NCBI GenBank assembly: GCA_963828185.1 | Contig: CAWHDV010000002.1 | Location: 124,001 to 188,000, forward strand | Length of the DNA: 64,000 bases | Direction of reading: 5' to 3' | DNA from: Rhodoblastus sp963828185 | Lineage (GTDB): Bacteria; Pseudomonadota; Alphaproteobacteria; Rhizobiales; Beijerinckiaceae | Part shown: piece after piece, positions 46,760 through 55,356 of the stretch | Numbering within the stretch: position 1 is the stretch's first letter | How the letters are laid out: every line of letters starts with the position of its first letter | Notes under the pieces: generated by a model | What the model was told of the DNA's origin: nothing | The model's input: only the letters and a program-made list of their open reading frames with translations | The model's database searches: none | Made by a program: the position numbers and the translations under genes

Positions 46760-47552
46760 ATGACCGAATCCACGAGCAGACATCGGCGGTTCGAGCGGAT
46801 CAATTTCCTGTCCTCCGGAAGCCCTGAGTTCGGACGAGGCCCGCGCCCGGCTGGTCGGCCGCTACGGCGACGTCCATTCCGACGAGGCTGAAGTCGTGGT
46901 GGCGCTCGGCGGCGACGGGTTGATGCTGCAGACCCTGCACAAGTTCATGGGGCGCAACGTGCCGATCTACGGCATGAATCGCGGCTCGGTCGGCTTCCTG
47001 ATGAACGAATTTCGCGAGACCGGCTTGCGCAAGCGGCTTGCCACCGCGCAAAGCTCGACCATCCATCCGCTGACCATGACAGCGCGGACGCTTTCCGGCG
47101 AAAGGGCCGAGGCGCGGGCGATCAACGAGGTGTCGCTGCTGCGCCAGTCCGCCCAGGCGGCCAAGCTGCGGGTCAGCATCGACGGCCAGGTGCGGCTGGA
47201 GGAATTGATCGCCGATGGCGTCCTGATCGCCACGCCGGCTGGCTCCACCGCCTACAATCTTTCCGCCAACGGCCCGATCCTGCCGCTCGGCGCGCCGTTG
47301 ATGGCGCTGACGCCGATTTCCGCCTTCCGCCCCCGACGCTGGCGCGGCGCCTTGCTCTCCGACAAGGCGGAAGTGACGCTGGAGATTCTTGAGGCGGACA
47401 AGCGCCCGGTCGCCGCCACAGCCGATCATTTCGAAATCCGCAATGTCGTGCGCGTCGATGTGGCGACCGACCATTCGACGGGGCTGGAAATCCTGCACGA
47501 CCCCGGCCATTCCATGGAAGAGCGTATCCTGCGCGAACAATTCGGGCACTAG
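46760..47552 (+). pseudogene. nadK: NAD kinase, reading frame broken near the N terminus
   Basis: NAD kinase makes NADP from NAD and ATP and is essential in most bacteria. The start at ATG 46760 gives the family-like R-R-F-E-R-I-N-F-L-S-S-G-S-P-E, then the frame is lost. A second frame from about 46815 reads E-A-L-S-S-D-E-A-R-A-R-L and continues with V-A-L-G-G-D-G-L-M-L-Q (GGDG motif), Y-G-M-N-R-G-S-V-G-F-L-M-N, and A-T-P-A-G-S-T-A-Y-N-L-S-A-N-G to 47552. No start codon precedes GTG 46896 in that frame. Loss of one copy of an 8-base direct repeat (GGAAGCCC, at 46817) explains the break. Either the assembly is wrong or a truncated protein is made from GTG 46896. Confidence 0.85.
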
Positions 47553-47555
47553 ATC

Positions 47556-48155
47556 ATGTCCCACACGAATGAATTTCCATCGCCCGTGCGCGGCCTCGAA
47601 GAGCACGTTCTGGCGCGTGAAAAATATTCCTTCTCGCGTCTCGTCTATGAATTGCGCCGGGCTGACGGACGCTGGGAGCGGCACGAGCGCAACCTGTTTC
47701 GCCGGCCCGACGCGGCGGTCCTCCTGCCCTATGATCCCGTGCGCAAGACCTTGCTTTTGACGCGGCAGTTCCGGCTCGGCGCCTATGTCAACGATGGCGC
47801 GCCCGGCCTGCTGGAGGCCTGCGCCGGAACGCTCGACCCCGGCGAGGCGCCGGACGCCTGCATGCGGCGCGAGGCGATGGAGGAAATCGGCTTGCGCGTC
47901 GACGCGCTGCGCTTTTTGTTCGAGGCTTTCGTCAGCCCGGCCGCGACGACCGAAAAACTCTATTTCTTCGTCGCGCCCTATGCGCCGGAGGCGCGCGTCG
48001 GCGCCGGCGGCGGCATGGAGGACGAAGGCGAGGAGATCGAGATCGTCGAAGCCTCCTTCGACGAGATTCTTCGCGATGCGGAGGCGGGAGAAATTCGCGA
48101 CGGCAAGACGCTGACCCTGCTCTACTGGCTGAAGGCGTCGGGCCTGATGGATTGA
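47556..48155 (+). CDS. Nudix hydrolase (ADP-ribose/GDP-mannose type)
   Basis: The 199-residue enzyme has a full Nudix box starting G-T-L-D-P-G-E and ending R-R-E-A-M-E-E-I-G-L (about residues 92-114). The later V-S-P-A-A-T-T-E-K-L-Y-F-F-V is typical of the NudF/NudK (ADP-sugar and GDP-mannose pyrophosphatase) branch. It hydrolyses a nucleoside diphosphate sugar to a sugar phosphate and NMP. It starts 3 bases after nadK and is cotranscribed with it. Confidence 0.9.
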   Translation: MSHTNEFPSPVRGLEEHVLAREKYSFSRLVYELRRADGRWERHERNLFRRPDAAVLLPYDPVRKTLLLTRQFRLGAYVNDGAPGLLEACAGTLDPGEAPDACMRREAMEEIGLRVDALRFLFEAFVSPAATTEKLYFFVAPYAPEARVGAGGGMEDEGEEIEIVEASFDEILRDAEAGEIRDGKTLTLLYWLKASGLMD

Positions 48156-48258
48156 GAGCGGCGGGGGACAAGTGGAGCCCGGTTTTTCGCGAGAAACGCC
48201 GCGAATTCAATGATATCGTAGCGCAGTTATGCGCGTGAATAAATTGGGGATTTCGTAA

Positions 48259-48404
48259 TGGACTGCACCCCTCGGGTGAGACAGATTAATTACGTTACAG
48301 AGCTTCGTCCTTCGTCCGCTGGTGAATGACCGGCTGCCGTTCGCTTTCCCCCTTCGGAACCATGTCGCCAAATTAGCTGTGTCTCAACTTTGGGGTGCAG
48401 TCCA
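48259..48404. mobile_element. 146-bp non-autonomous element or IS remnant
   Basis: The ends are inverted: TGGACTGCACCCC on the left and GGGGTGCAGTCCA on the right are perfect 13-base arms, extended imperfectly by GGTGAGACAG and CTGTGTCTCAAC. TG...CA ends and the TGCACCCCAAAGTTGAGAC pattern suit an IS3-like element. The 120 bases between carry no transposase. I see no target duplication. The rest of 48156-48484 holds nothing else. Confidence 0.65.
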
Positions 48405-48484
48405 GTCCGGTATCGGAATGCGCAATTCGGTCCAGTCCCCGCGTGCCCTGCGTTGCTGCTCGCGGGGCGGGAATAGGGTGAGAA

Positions 48485-49861
48485 TTACGCCGCCATCAGC
48501 TCTTTTTCCAGCGCGCCGAGATCGACGAAAATCTCCGGTTCGTCGCTGGGCGCGGCTTCGGGTTGCGCGGCGGGCGCAGCTTCGGCGGCCGGCGCGAGAT
48601 CGGCTAACGGTTCGACCAACGCGGGTTCGGCGGGCGCGGACTCGTCGAGCGCTCCTTCGACAGCCAGCGTCGGCGCGGCGAAAGCCGGCTCGGGTTGCTC
48701 TTGCGTCGCGGCGGCGGCTTCCTGCTTCATCCGCTCTATGCCGCGCTTGCCCTGCTCGCAGGCCGCGTCCGCCTCGAAGCGGCGCAACAGGGCGACGAGC
48801 CGGCCGAGGTTTTCGTCATGCCGTTCGAGGCACTGGTCCAGAACGAACTGAATGACAGGCAAGCGCAAGGCGCCGTCCTCGGCGTCGGCTTCATCATGCT
48901 TCGACCGCGCCAAGGCAACCAGCGCCGCGCGAAAAGCGACGAGCAGGGTCGCCGGCAGTCCCGCCTTGGCGTAGAGCGCGGCGAAGGCGTTCGAGGCGGG
49001 CTCCCTGATGAGGCCGGCGATGCGGCGCGGCCCAATGCCGGTCAGTTCGACCAGAGTCGCCTCGAACAGGCCGGTCTGGCCGCAAAGCAGGGCGCGCAGG
49101 GCGAGGCCCGCCGTCAATTGGCCGGACACGCGCAGATAGGCGGCGAGCGCGGCGGTTTCCTCGGAATAGTCGGCGCAATTGGCGGCGATGATCATGGTCG
49201 CGCGATCGCGCGATTCCTGCGCCACCCGCTGCGAGCGGGCGTGCGCCATCCAGTTGCGCTCGACCGCGAGATCGGCGAGCTGGCGCGCGGTGGCGTTGGC
49301 GATGGCCACGCGGACAACGCCGGGCAGCCAGGCGCGGGAGAGCAGCGCCTCGCGCATTTCGCCGTCATGGCCGAAGCGTTCGATCATCCGGCGCATGGCG
49401 AAATCGGGAAGATTGGCGCCTTCGTTGACCGCCAGCGCGATCAGCGCTTCGCGCGACGCGACTTCCGCCAGCGCAGCGGCGACGGCGGGCGAGAGTTCGG
49501 GCCGCAGGGCGATGGCGGCTTGCGCGGCGGTGTCGGCGATGGCCGCGCAATCGATCAATTGCGCGTCGGTGAGGAGCGGCGAGCGAGACAGGACGAGCGT
49601 CGCTATGTCGGACTGGTCGTTGGCGAGCGCCATGACAATGGCGGGCGGCGCCTCGGCGGCGCTGGCGAAGCTCTCGGCGAGCGCCCGCCGCACCAGCGGC
49701 GAAGGATCGTCGATCAGCGCGAACAGGGTCTGTTCCGCCTCGCGGCGCTCGGCCTGGGTCATGTCGCCGTAAAGATAGGCCCGCGCCAGCGCGCCCACGC
49801 CATCCGCCCGCGCGCTCGCCGGCGCATTCTCAGACCATTGGATGAATTTGCGGACGATCAT
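48485..49861 (-). CDS. DUF2336 helical-repeat protein
   Basis: The 458-residue cytosolic protein is a HEAT-like helical-repeat protein of the DUF2336 family (residues 1-370). Family signs include R-R-A-L-A-E-S-F-A-S-A-A-E-A-P-P and L-A-N-D-Q-S-D-I-A-T-L-V-L-S-R-S-P-L-L-T-D. The last 70 residues are a low-complexity Ala/Glu/Pro tail. DUF2336 proteins are confined largely to alphaproteobacteria and their role is unknown. Single gene, divergent from the one at 49974. Confidence 0.85.
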   Translation of the reverse strand: MIVRKFIQWSENAPASARADGVGALARAYLYGDMTQAERREAEQTLFALIDDPSPLVRRALAESFASAAEAPPAIVMALANDQSDIATLVLSRSPLLTDAQLIDCAAIADTAAQAAIALRPELSPAVAAALAEVASREALIALAVNEGANLPDFAMRRMIERFGHDGEMREALLSRAWLPGVVRVAIANATARQLADLAVERNWMAHARSQRVAQESRDRATMIIAANCADYSEETAALAAYLRVSGQLTAGLALRALLCGQTGLFEATLVELTGIGPRRIAGLIREPASNAFAALYAKAGLPATLLVAFRAALVALARSKHDEADAEDGALRLPVIQFVLDQCLERHDENLGRLVALLRRFEADAACEQGKRGIERMKQEAAAATQEQPEPAFAAPTLAVEGALDESAPAEPALVEPLADLAPAAEAAPAAQPEAAPSDEPEIFVDLGALEKELMAA

Positions 49862-49973
49862 GCGCGGCTCGCGGAACGGATGGGGCGCAATTCGCGCCTG
49901 GTTAACGCAGTGTGAGCAATCAAGGTAAAGTTTCGCTTAACAAAGATTCGGTCCGGTCGATTCGGAGACGTCC

Positions 49974-50681
49974 ATGCGCTCGATCCTCCTCGTTGCCGCC
50001 GCCAGCCGCGCCTCCTTCGACGAGGCCCTGGCGAGCGAGGCCGATTGCCTGGCCGTCGATCTTTCCGCAGGCGGCGAGTCGGAGGGCGTGAGGAAGGACG
50101 CCGCGGCCTGGATCGCCGAGGCGCGTGGCCGAAACAGACGCTGCATGGCGCAGATCAACCCGCTCGATTCCGGCCTCGCCGACGGGGACCTTGACGCGGT
50201 CATGAAAGCGCGGCCGGACGGCATCATCCTGCCCGACGCCTGCGGCGGCCGCGACGTGCAGCATCTCGGCGCGAAACTGGCGGTGCGCGAGGCGGAAAAC
50301 GGCCTGCCCGACGGCTATGCCCATATCCTTGCCCTGGCCGCCGATTCACCCGCCGCGATTTTCGAACTCGGAACTTTTGCGCGCGCGACGCGACGGCTGA
50401 TCGGCCTTGGCCGCGACGAGCGGCGGCTGATGCGACGGCTGGGCATGCGGGAGACCGGACAGCGCCCAGAGCCGCTGGTCGTGGCGCGGGCTTTGTGCCT
50501 GTTCGCCGCCTCGGCCGCGAAGGCGCCGGCCTATGATTGCGCCGAGCCCGGCGAGGGCGAGGATTTCGTCCGCTCCTGCGCCAAAGCCGCGGCCGAGGGA
50601 TTCGCCGGCAAATTCGCGATTTCGGCGGCGCAGGCGAAGATCATCAACGAGGTTTTCGTCGCGACAGTCAGAACCGCGTGA
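49974..50681 (+). CDS. HpcH/HpaI-aldolase-like (CitE-type) protein
   Basis: The 235-residue protein follows the CitE/HpcH barrel pattern: R-S-I-L-L-V-A-A, D-C-L-A-V-D-L, R-C-M-A-Q-I-N-P-L-D-S, D-G-I-I-L-P-D-A and a late C-A-K-A-A-A-E-G-F-A-G-K. CitE proteins are about 280-300 residues, so this one is shorter, with the middle compressed; the acidic metal ligands are not all identifiable. It may be an inactive or specialised relative. Its 3' end overlaps the convergent nitroreductase gene by 14 bases. Confidence 0.72.
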   Translation: MRSILLVAAASRASFDEALASEADCLAVDLSAGGESEGVRKDAAAWIAEARGRNRRCMAQINPLDSGLADGDLDAVMKARPDGIILPDACGGRDVQHLGAKLAVREAENGLPDGYAHILALAADSPAAIFELGTFARATRRLIGLGRDERRLMRRLGMRETGQRPEPLVVARALCLFAASAAKAPAYDCAEPGEGEDFVRSCAKAAAEGFAGKFAISAAQAKIINEVFVATVRTA

Positions 50682-51231
50682 CGAGGTCGCGCACGTTCGG
50701 CCGCGCGCGGTCCTCGATCTCGGCTTCGACCCGGCCGATATAGATGAAGCCGGCGATTTTTTCGTGCTCGGCAAGGCCGAACCGGCCCAGAACCTCGCGG
50801 TCGTAGGCGCACCATTCGGTCATCCACGCTGTGCGGAAGCCCATGGCGACGGCGGCGACCGTCAGCGCCATGCAGCACGCCCCGGCCGACATTTCCTGCT
50901 CCCAGACCGGGATTTTGACATGCGGCGCGGCGCGCGACACGACGCCGATCACCAGCGGCGCGCGCAGGAACCGGCTTCGCTCGAGCTCAAGGCGCTGCGG
51001 CTCGGCCTGCGGCTCGCGGCGGGCGAAAACTTCGGCCATGATCTCGCCCGCGTGGGCGCGGCCGTCGCCCTCGAAAACGATGAAACGCCAGGGCGCGAGC
51101 TTGCCGTGGTCGGGAACGCGGGTTGCAAGCGCAAGCAAGGTCTGCAATTGCTCCGCATCAGGCGCCGGCCCGCGCATCAGCAGCGGCGGGGCGGAGCGAC
51201 GGCGGGCAAGAAGCTGTATCGTATCGTTCAT
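50668..51231 (-). CDS. nitroreductase family protein (YdjA-like)
   Basis: The 187-residue flavoenzyme resembles YdjA: L-L-A-R-R-R-S-A-P at the N terminus (FMN contacts), P-D-H-G-K-L-A-P-W-R-F-I, S-A-G-A-C-C-M-A-L-T-V-A-A, and G-F-I-Y-I-G at the end. It would reduce nitro- or quinone-type compounds with NAD(P)H. It is convergent with and slightly overlaps the CitE-like gene. Confidence 0.87.
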   Translation of the reverse strand: MNDTIQLLARRRSAPPLLMRGPAPDAEQLQTLLALATRVPDHGKLAPWRFIVFEGDGRAHAGEIMAEVFARREPQAEPQRLELERSRFLRAPLVIGVVSRAAPHVKIPVWEQEMSAGACCMALTVAAVAMGFRTAWMTEWCAYDREVLGRFGLAEHEKIAGFIYIGRVEAEIEDRARPNVRDLVTRF

Positions 51232-51322
51232 GCAATCACCCCGAGGTTTTTGGCGACAAGAGCCCTAAAATGGTCACTTTGTAAACCGATGCCGTCGAGC
51301 GGTCGAAAGCGGAGGATTTTTT

Positions 51323-52353
51323 TTGCGGCGCACGGAAACAAGAAAAGCGCGGCTTTTTCCGCGCGTCGCCCTGCTCGGCTTGGTTTTTTCGAGCTGGCCC
51401 GCGCTGGCGCAGGAGGGCGCCCCTTCGCCCTCGCCAACAATTGCGCCGACCTTCGCTCCCGCCCCTGCGCCCGCTGCGCAGACGCCCGCCCCCGCGCCGT
51501 CACTTGCACCGTCCCCTGCCGCGGCCACTGCCCGGCCCCGACGCCAGCGGCGACGGCGCCCGCCGCCACGCCGCGTGAAAATGTTTCGCTCAGCGCGACT
51601 TTCGCGCCGGGCGACCGGCAGCCGATCAATTCCGGCCTCAATTGGCGGGTTTTCGACGCGCGCACGGACGCCGACGGCAATCATGCCCTGGTCGCCCAAT
51701 CCAGCCAGCCCGCGCCCTCATTCGCGCTGGCCGATGGCGATTACATCGTACATGTCGCCTGCGGTCTGGCAGGCGCGGACAAGCAGATCAGCGTCAATGG
51801 CGGCCCGGTCACGCAAAAGGTGACGATGAACGCCGGCGCGCTGAAAATTTCCGGCATGCTCGGCGACCAGCCCATTCCGCCGGCGCGGCTGAAGATCCAG
51901 GTTTTCCTGCCTGATCACAATGATCTCGAGGCCAAGCTGATCCTGCCCGGCCTCAAGGCGGACGAGCCGGAATGCCTGCCGGAAGGCGCCTACCACGTCG
52001 TCTCGAAACTGCTCGACCCCGCGCCCGGCGCGAACATGCCGACCAATTCGACCGTTTACGCCGACCTGCGCGTGCAGGCGGGCAAGCTCACCGCCGCCAC
52101 GCTGCGCCATCGCGCCGCCAACATGACGCTGAAACTGGTGAACGCGCCCGGCGGCGAAGCTTTGGCCAATACGAGCTTTTCGATCCTGACCCCCGGCGGC
52201 GACGTGATCCGCGAAATGATCGGCGCCTTTCCCTCGCTGGTGCTGGCGGAGGGCGAATATGTCGCCATCGCCCGCCACGACAACAAGACGTACCAGGCGA
52301 CGTTCAAGGTGGTGTCGAACCAGGATCGCGATGTGGAAGTCATCGCCAAATAA
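51323..52353 (+). pseudogene. secreted hypothetical protein, reading frame broken
   Basis: TTG 51323, after a good GGAGG, opens a frame with a clear signal peptide (L-G-L-V-F-S-S-W-P-A-L-A-Q) followed by a Pro/Ala-rich linker. The frame then changes near 51525-51535: the second frame reads P-A-P-T-P-A-A-T-A-P, then E-N-V-S-L-S-A-T-F-A-P-G-D, and runs to 52353 as a strand-rich domain with repeats such as N-M-T-L-K-L-V-N-A-P-G-G. Adding one base restores a protein of about 343 residues. I recognise no family; the C-terminal part looks like repeated beta-sandwich units. Confidence 0.75.
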
Positions 52354-52438
52354 CGATTTTTTAGTTCTGCCGTGACCTGTGACAAGGCGCGCGCTCCCGG
52401 CAGGCGCATAATCGAAGGGTTCGAACAGAGGAGGCGAC

Positions 52439-52852
52439 ATGCAGAAGCTTTCACTTGCCCGCATTACCGGCTTCGCCTTGGCCCGCATTACCGGCTTCGC
52501 CTTGGCCCGCATTTCCGGCTTCGCCTTGGCGCGCATTTCCGGCTTGGCCTTGGCGGCGCTGCTGCCTTGCGCAGCCTTCGCGGCGCCGCCGGCCGACGCC
52601 GCGCATGGCGAAAGCATCGCCCGGCGCTGGTGCGCCGCCTGCCACCTCGTCGCGCCCGACCAGAAACGGGCCAGCGCCGACGTCGCCCCCTTCGCCGAGG
52701 TCGCGCGAACCAAGACCAACGCCCAGATCGCCGATTTTCTGACCGACCCGCATCCGAAAATGCCAGACCTGCATTTGTCGCGGCAAGAAATCGCCGATCT
52801 TGTCGCCTATGTCCGCAGCCTCGATCCGACCGCCCCGCAACAGGCGAAATGA
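52439..52852 (+). CDS. class I cytochrome c with repeat-expanded signal peptide
   Basis: The 137-residue protein has a haem-binding C65-A-A-C68-H69 and a likely axial Met at 108 (H-P-K-M-P-D-L). It should be a small periplasmic electron carrier or a subunit of a dehydrogenase. The N-terminal signal has an unusually long hydrophobic region built from four copies of L-A-R-I-[TS]-G-[FL]-A (residues 6-37), produced by a 24-base tandem repeat; each unit adds an Arg. Cleavage is expected near residue 48 (A-A-F-A). It follows the broken secreted-protein gene by 85 bases. Confidence 0.88.
   Translation: MQKLSLARITGFALARITGFALARISGFALARISGLALAALLPCAAFAAPPADAAHGESIARRWCAACHLVAPDQKRASADVAPFAEVARTKTNAQIADFLTDPHPKMPDLHLSRQEIADLVAYVRSLDPTAPQQAK
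52454..52549 (+). repeat. 24-bp tandem repeat in cytochrome c signal peptide, 4 copies
   Basis: Four in-frame 24-base units (52454, 52478, 52502, 52526) encode L-A-R-I-T/S-G-F/L-A. The second and third differ at one base and none has an indel, so the array is young or under frame constraint. Confidence 0.95.
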
Positions 52853-52855
52853 GGG

Positions 52856-53425
52856 CTAGAAATCCTCGCCGTCGGGCAGCGGCACGTTGAAGCCGTTGAG
52901 CGTGGTCGAGACCATGCAATAGAGCCCGACGAGGTAGATCAGTTCCGCCGCCGCCTCTTCGCCGAAGGCGTCCACCACGCGTTTGTAGGTGATGGCGGGG
53001 ACCGTCCCGCCAACCAGGGCGCCGGCCATGTCGTAGGCGACGCTTTCCTCGTGCGTGAGGTCCACCGGACGCTGGCCTGACACGATGGTGGCGATCTTGT
53101 CGTCGGAAAGGCCGCGCGCCTCGCCGACCAGCACATGGGCGTAGATTTCATAAGCCGAATGGAACCGCGCGCCGGTCGCGAGGATCGCCACTTCGCGCAC
53201 GGGCTTCGGCAGTTTCGGGTTGCTCGCCAGCGCCTTGACCAGGTTCCACACGGGTCCGCCGAACTGCGGGAAACGGATCCAGGGGTTCCACGGGCCGATC
53301 AGTTCGCCCTCCCTGTCGATGGCGGTGAAACCCTTGAAACTGGTGTCGATGCCCGACTTCATGTCGTCATAGAGCGCCTTTTGCGCGTCGGAAAGCTGGT
53401 CCTTCTTGAGCAGGGGCAATCGCAT
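52856..53425 (-). CDS. carboxymuconolactone decarboxylase family protein
   Basis: The 189-residue protein belongs to the CMD/AhpD-like superfamily: R-E-V-A-I-L-A-T-G-A-R-F-H-S-A-Y-E-I-Y-A-H is the core helix motif. The C-x-x-C pair of peroxidatic AhpD proteins is absent, so it is not a thiol peroxidase. It is nearer to gamma-carboxymuconolactone decarboxylase-like proteins of unknown substrate. It may share a transcript with the aldo/keto reductase upstream (60 bases apart). Confidence 0.83.
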   Translation of the reverse strand: MRLPLLKKDQLSDAQKALYDDMKSGIDTSFKGFTAIDREGELIGPWNPWIRFPQFGGPVWNLVKALASNPKLPKPVREVAILATGARFHSAYEIYAHVLVGEARGLSDDKIATIVSGQRPVDLTHEESVAYDMAGALVGGTVPAITYKRVVDAFGEEAAAELIYLVGLYCMVSTTLNGFNVPLPDGEDF

Positions 53426-53485
53426 GGCGGGTCCAATCCTGTTGGCGGGAAAACTTCTGGCTTAACGCGGTCACGGCGAAGGCGT

Positions 53486-54535
53486 TCACGGCGCCGGATT
53501 GCCGCGGACCTGGTGGATCGCGTCGATGCGGGCCACCAGCTCCGGCGTGATGGCATGGTTATGCGACGCCAGGATGATCTTCAACTGATCGAGGCTGGTC
53601 GCGCCGACGATATTGGCGGTGACAAAAGGCCGCGTGGTGACGAAGGCGATGGCCATTTGCACGGGATGCAGTCCAAATTCGCGCGCCAAGGCGAGATAAT
53701 CCGCGATCGCCGCGTCGACGCCGGGCTTCTGGTAGCGCTGGCCGCGATCAAACAGCGTCGAGCGCGCGCCGGCCGGGCGGGCGCCGTCGAGATATTTACC
53801 GGTGAGAAACCCCTGCGCCAAAGGCGAATAGGCGAGAAGCCCGACTTTTTCGCGCATCGCGAATTCCGCGAGGCCGGTTTCGAACTGGCGATTGATCAGG
53901 TGATAGGCGTTCTGGATCGACACCAGGCGCGGCCCCTGCCCTTGCTCGGCGCCGCGCAAAAATTGCGAGACGCCCCAGGCGGTTTCGTTGGAGACGCCGA
54001 AATGGCGGATTTTTCCCTGCGCGACGAGCTCGTTCAACGCCGCGAGCGTTTCCTCGAACGAGACGCCGTCAGGTCCGCCACGATCATGATAGGCGCCGGA
54101 GTTTCCCTCGAACAGGTCCATCGGCCGGTCCGGCCAGTGCAATTGATAGAGGTCGATGGTATCGGTCCCGAGCCGCTTGAGCGAGCCTTCGACAGCGTAA
54201 AAAATGTTCTTGGCGTCGAGCCGCGCTCCAGCGCCGCCCTCGCGCAGCCAGTTCATCGTGCTGCGCCCGGCGACTTTTGTCGCCAGCACGATTTTTTCGC
54301 GACCGCCGCGTTGCTTCAGCCAGGCGCCGATGATTTTCTCGGTGGCGCCATAGGTTTCCGCGCGCGGCGGGATGGAATACATTTCGGCGGTGTCGAAGAA
54401 ATTGATCCCCTGCGCGACGGCGTAATCCATCTGCGCGAAAGCGTCGGCCTCGCCGGTCTGCTGGCCGAAGGTCATGGTGCCCAGGCAGATTTCGGATACG
54501 GCGAGGTCGGTGCGGCCGAGTTGGCGAAATTCCAT
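53486..54535 (-). CDS. aldo/keto reductase (Tas-like)
   Basis: The 349-residue NADPH-dependent reductase has the barrel motifs F-F-D-T-A-E-M-Y (catalytic Asp and Tyr), Lys in V-L-A-T-K-V-A, Q-L-H-W-P-D (His), and I-V-G-A-T-S-L-D-Q near the end. It is closest to the Tas/YajO type. ATG 54535 has GGAG 10-13 bases upstream and matches the family start M-E-F-R-Q-L-G-R-T; the frame runs on to 54574. The substrate is unknown. Confidence 0.9.
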   Translation of the reverse strand: MEFRQLGRTDLAVSEICLGTMTFGQQTGEADAFAQMDYAVAQGINFFDTAEMYSIPPRAETYGATEKIIGAWLKQRGGREKIVLATKVAGRSTMNWLREGGAGARLDAKNIFYAVEGSLKRLGTDTIDLYQLHWPDRPMDLFEGNSGAYHDRGGPDGVSFEETLAALNELVAQGKIRHFGVSNETAWGVSQFLRGAEQGQGPRLVSIQNAYHLINRQFETGLAEFAMREKVGLLAYSPLAQGFLTGKYLDGARPAGARSTLFDRGQRYQKPGVDAAIADYLALAREFGLHPVQMAIAFVTTRPFVTANIVGATSLDQLKIILASHNHAITPELVARIDAIHQVRGNPAP

Positions 54536-54602
54536 CGTTGCAAATCTCCGGCGATTCTTTTCCAGCGCGAGCATAAGGCGCGTCCGGCGCGCGCCAAGTA
54601 CT

Positions 54603-54636
54603 GAATGGGCAATGGCGCGGAATGGGCAATGGCGCG
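54603..54636 (+). repeat. 17-bp tandem duplication in the AKR-NDT gap
   Basis: GAATGGGCAATGGCGCG occurs twice head to tail (54603 and 54620), identical, between the aldo/keto reductase start and the nucleoside deoxyribosyltransferase stop. Confidence 0.9.
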
Positions 54637-54652
54637 CTTGCGCCGGCGCCGT

Positions 54653-55216
54653 TCAGACGCCGAAAAAATGCCGCCGCGCCTCGCGCAGGCAGGCGGCGAA
54701 TCCCTCGAGATCGGCAAGGTCGGCGGCTGAAGCTGACGGCCGCCAGATCGCGCGGCCCTGCTGCTTGAGCGCGGCGTCGAGCATCAGGTTGTCGGCGTTG
54801 CCGAAATCCTCGATCAGCAGACCGGCGGCGTCGCGGGACAGACCATCGTCGCCGGCCTGCGCGCCAAATTTTTCGGCGACGCGATCGAACAGCGTTTGCG
54901 GCGAATTGGAAAAAGCGAACACCGGTCTGTCCAGGGCTTTGAAAAAGCCGAGTTCAAAAGCGGTTCCCGGATCGGCGCCGACGCCGCGAAACGGCGTGAG
55001 GTTGAAAATCCCGGCGTCGGCCCGGCGCATCAGCGCGACATTGGCGGCGAAGATTTGTTCGTCGATTTTTTCACTGGCGGCGGAAAGATTTTGGTCGAGC
55101 GGGAAAAGCCCGACGAAGCCGCATTCCTCGCACAGCATCTTTTTGCGCAGGCCGGTTTCGACGGCGTTGGGGAGGAAGACTTCAGGACCGGCGAGGTAGA
55201 TTTTAGGTCGGGGCAT
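54653..55216 (-). CDS. nucleoside 2-deoxyribosyltransferase family protein
   Basis: The 187-residue protein has the family start K-I-Y-L-A-G-P-E-V-F-L-P and the catalytic region D-A-G-I-F-N-L-T-P-F-R-G...D-P-G-T-A-F-E-L-G-F (nucleophile Glu in T-A-F-E-L-G). It cleaves or transfers the deoxyribose of 2'-deoxynucleosides or their monophosphates in salvage or nucleotide-pool cleaning. ATG 55216 fits the family; the frame extends to 55264. Confidence 0.88.
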   Translation of the reverse strand: MPRPKIYLAGPEVFLPNAVETGLRKKMLCEECGFVGLFPLDQNLSAASEKIDEQIFAANVALMRRADAGIFNLTPFRGVGADPGTAFELGFFKALDRPVFAFSNSPQTLFDRVAEKFGAQAGDDGLSRDAAGLLIEDFGNADNLMLDAALKQQGRAIWRPSASAADLADLEGFAACLREARRHFFGV

Positions 55217-55356
55217 TGTTATTTTTCCCAAGGCGGCGACGCCAGCGAGATACAGGCCTTCCAACGTTTGCGGAAGGCCCTTTCGCTTCAGGAACGCCCA
55301 AGGTCACTTTGCATCGTCCACGCGAACCAATCTTTTTGGCCCGGCTTCCGGTCAAA

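Noticed and set aside
48322..48855. 177-codon plus-strand frame starting in the IS-like remnant
   Set aside because: It runs into the antisense of the DUF2336 gene and is Arg-rich shadow sequence.
52454..52549. CRISPR array
   Set aside because: The units are contiguous with no spacers and encode protein; no cas genes are present in the window.
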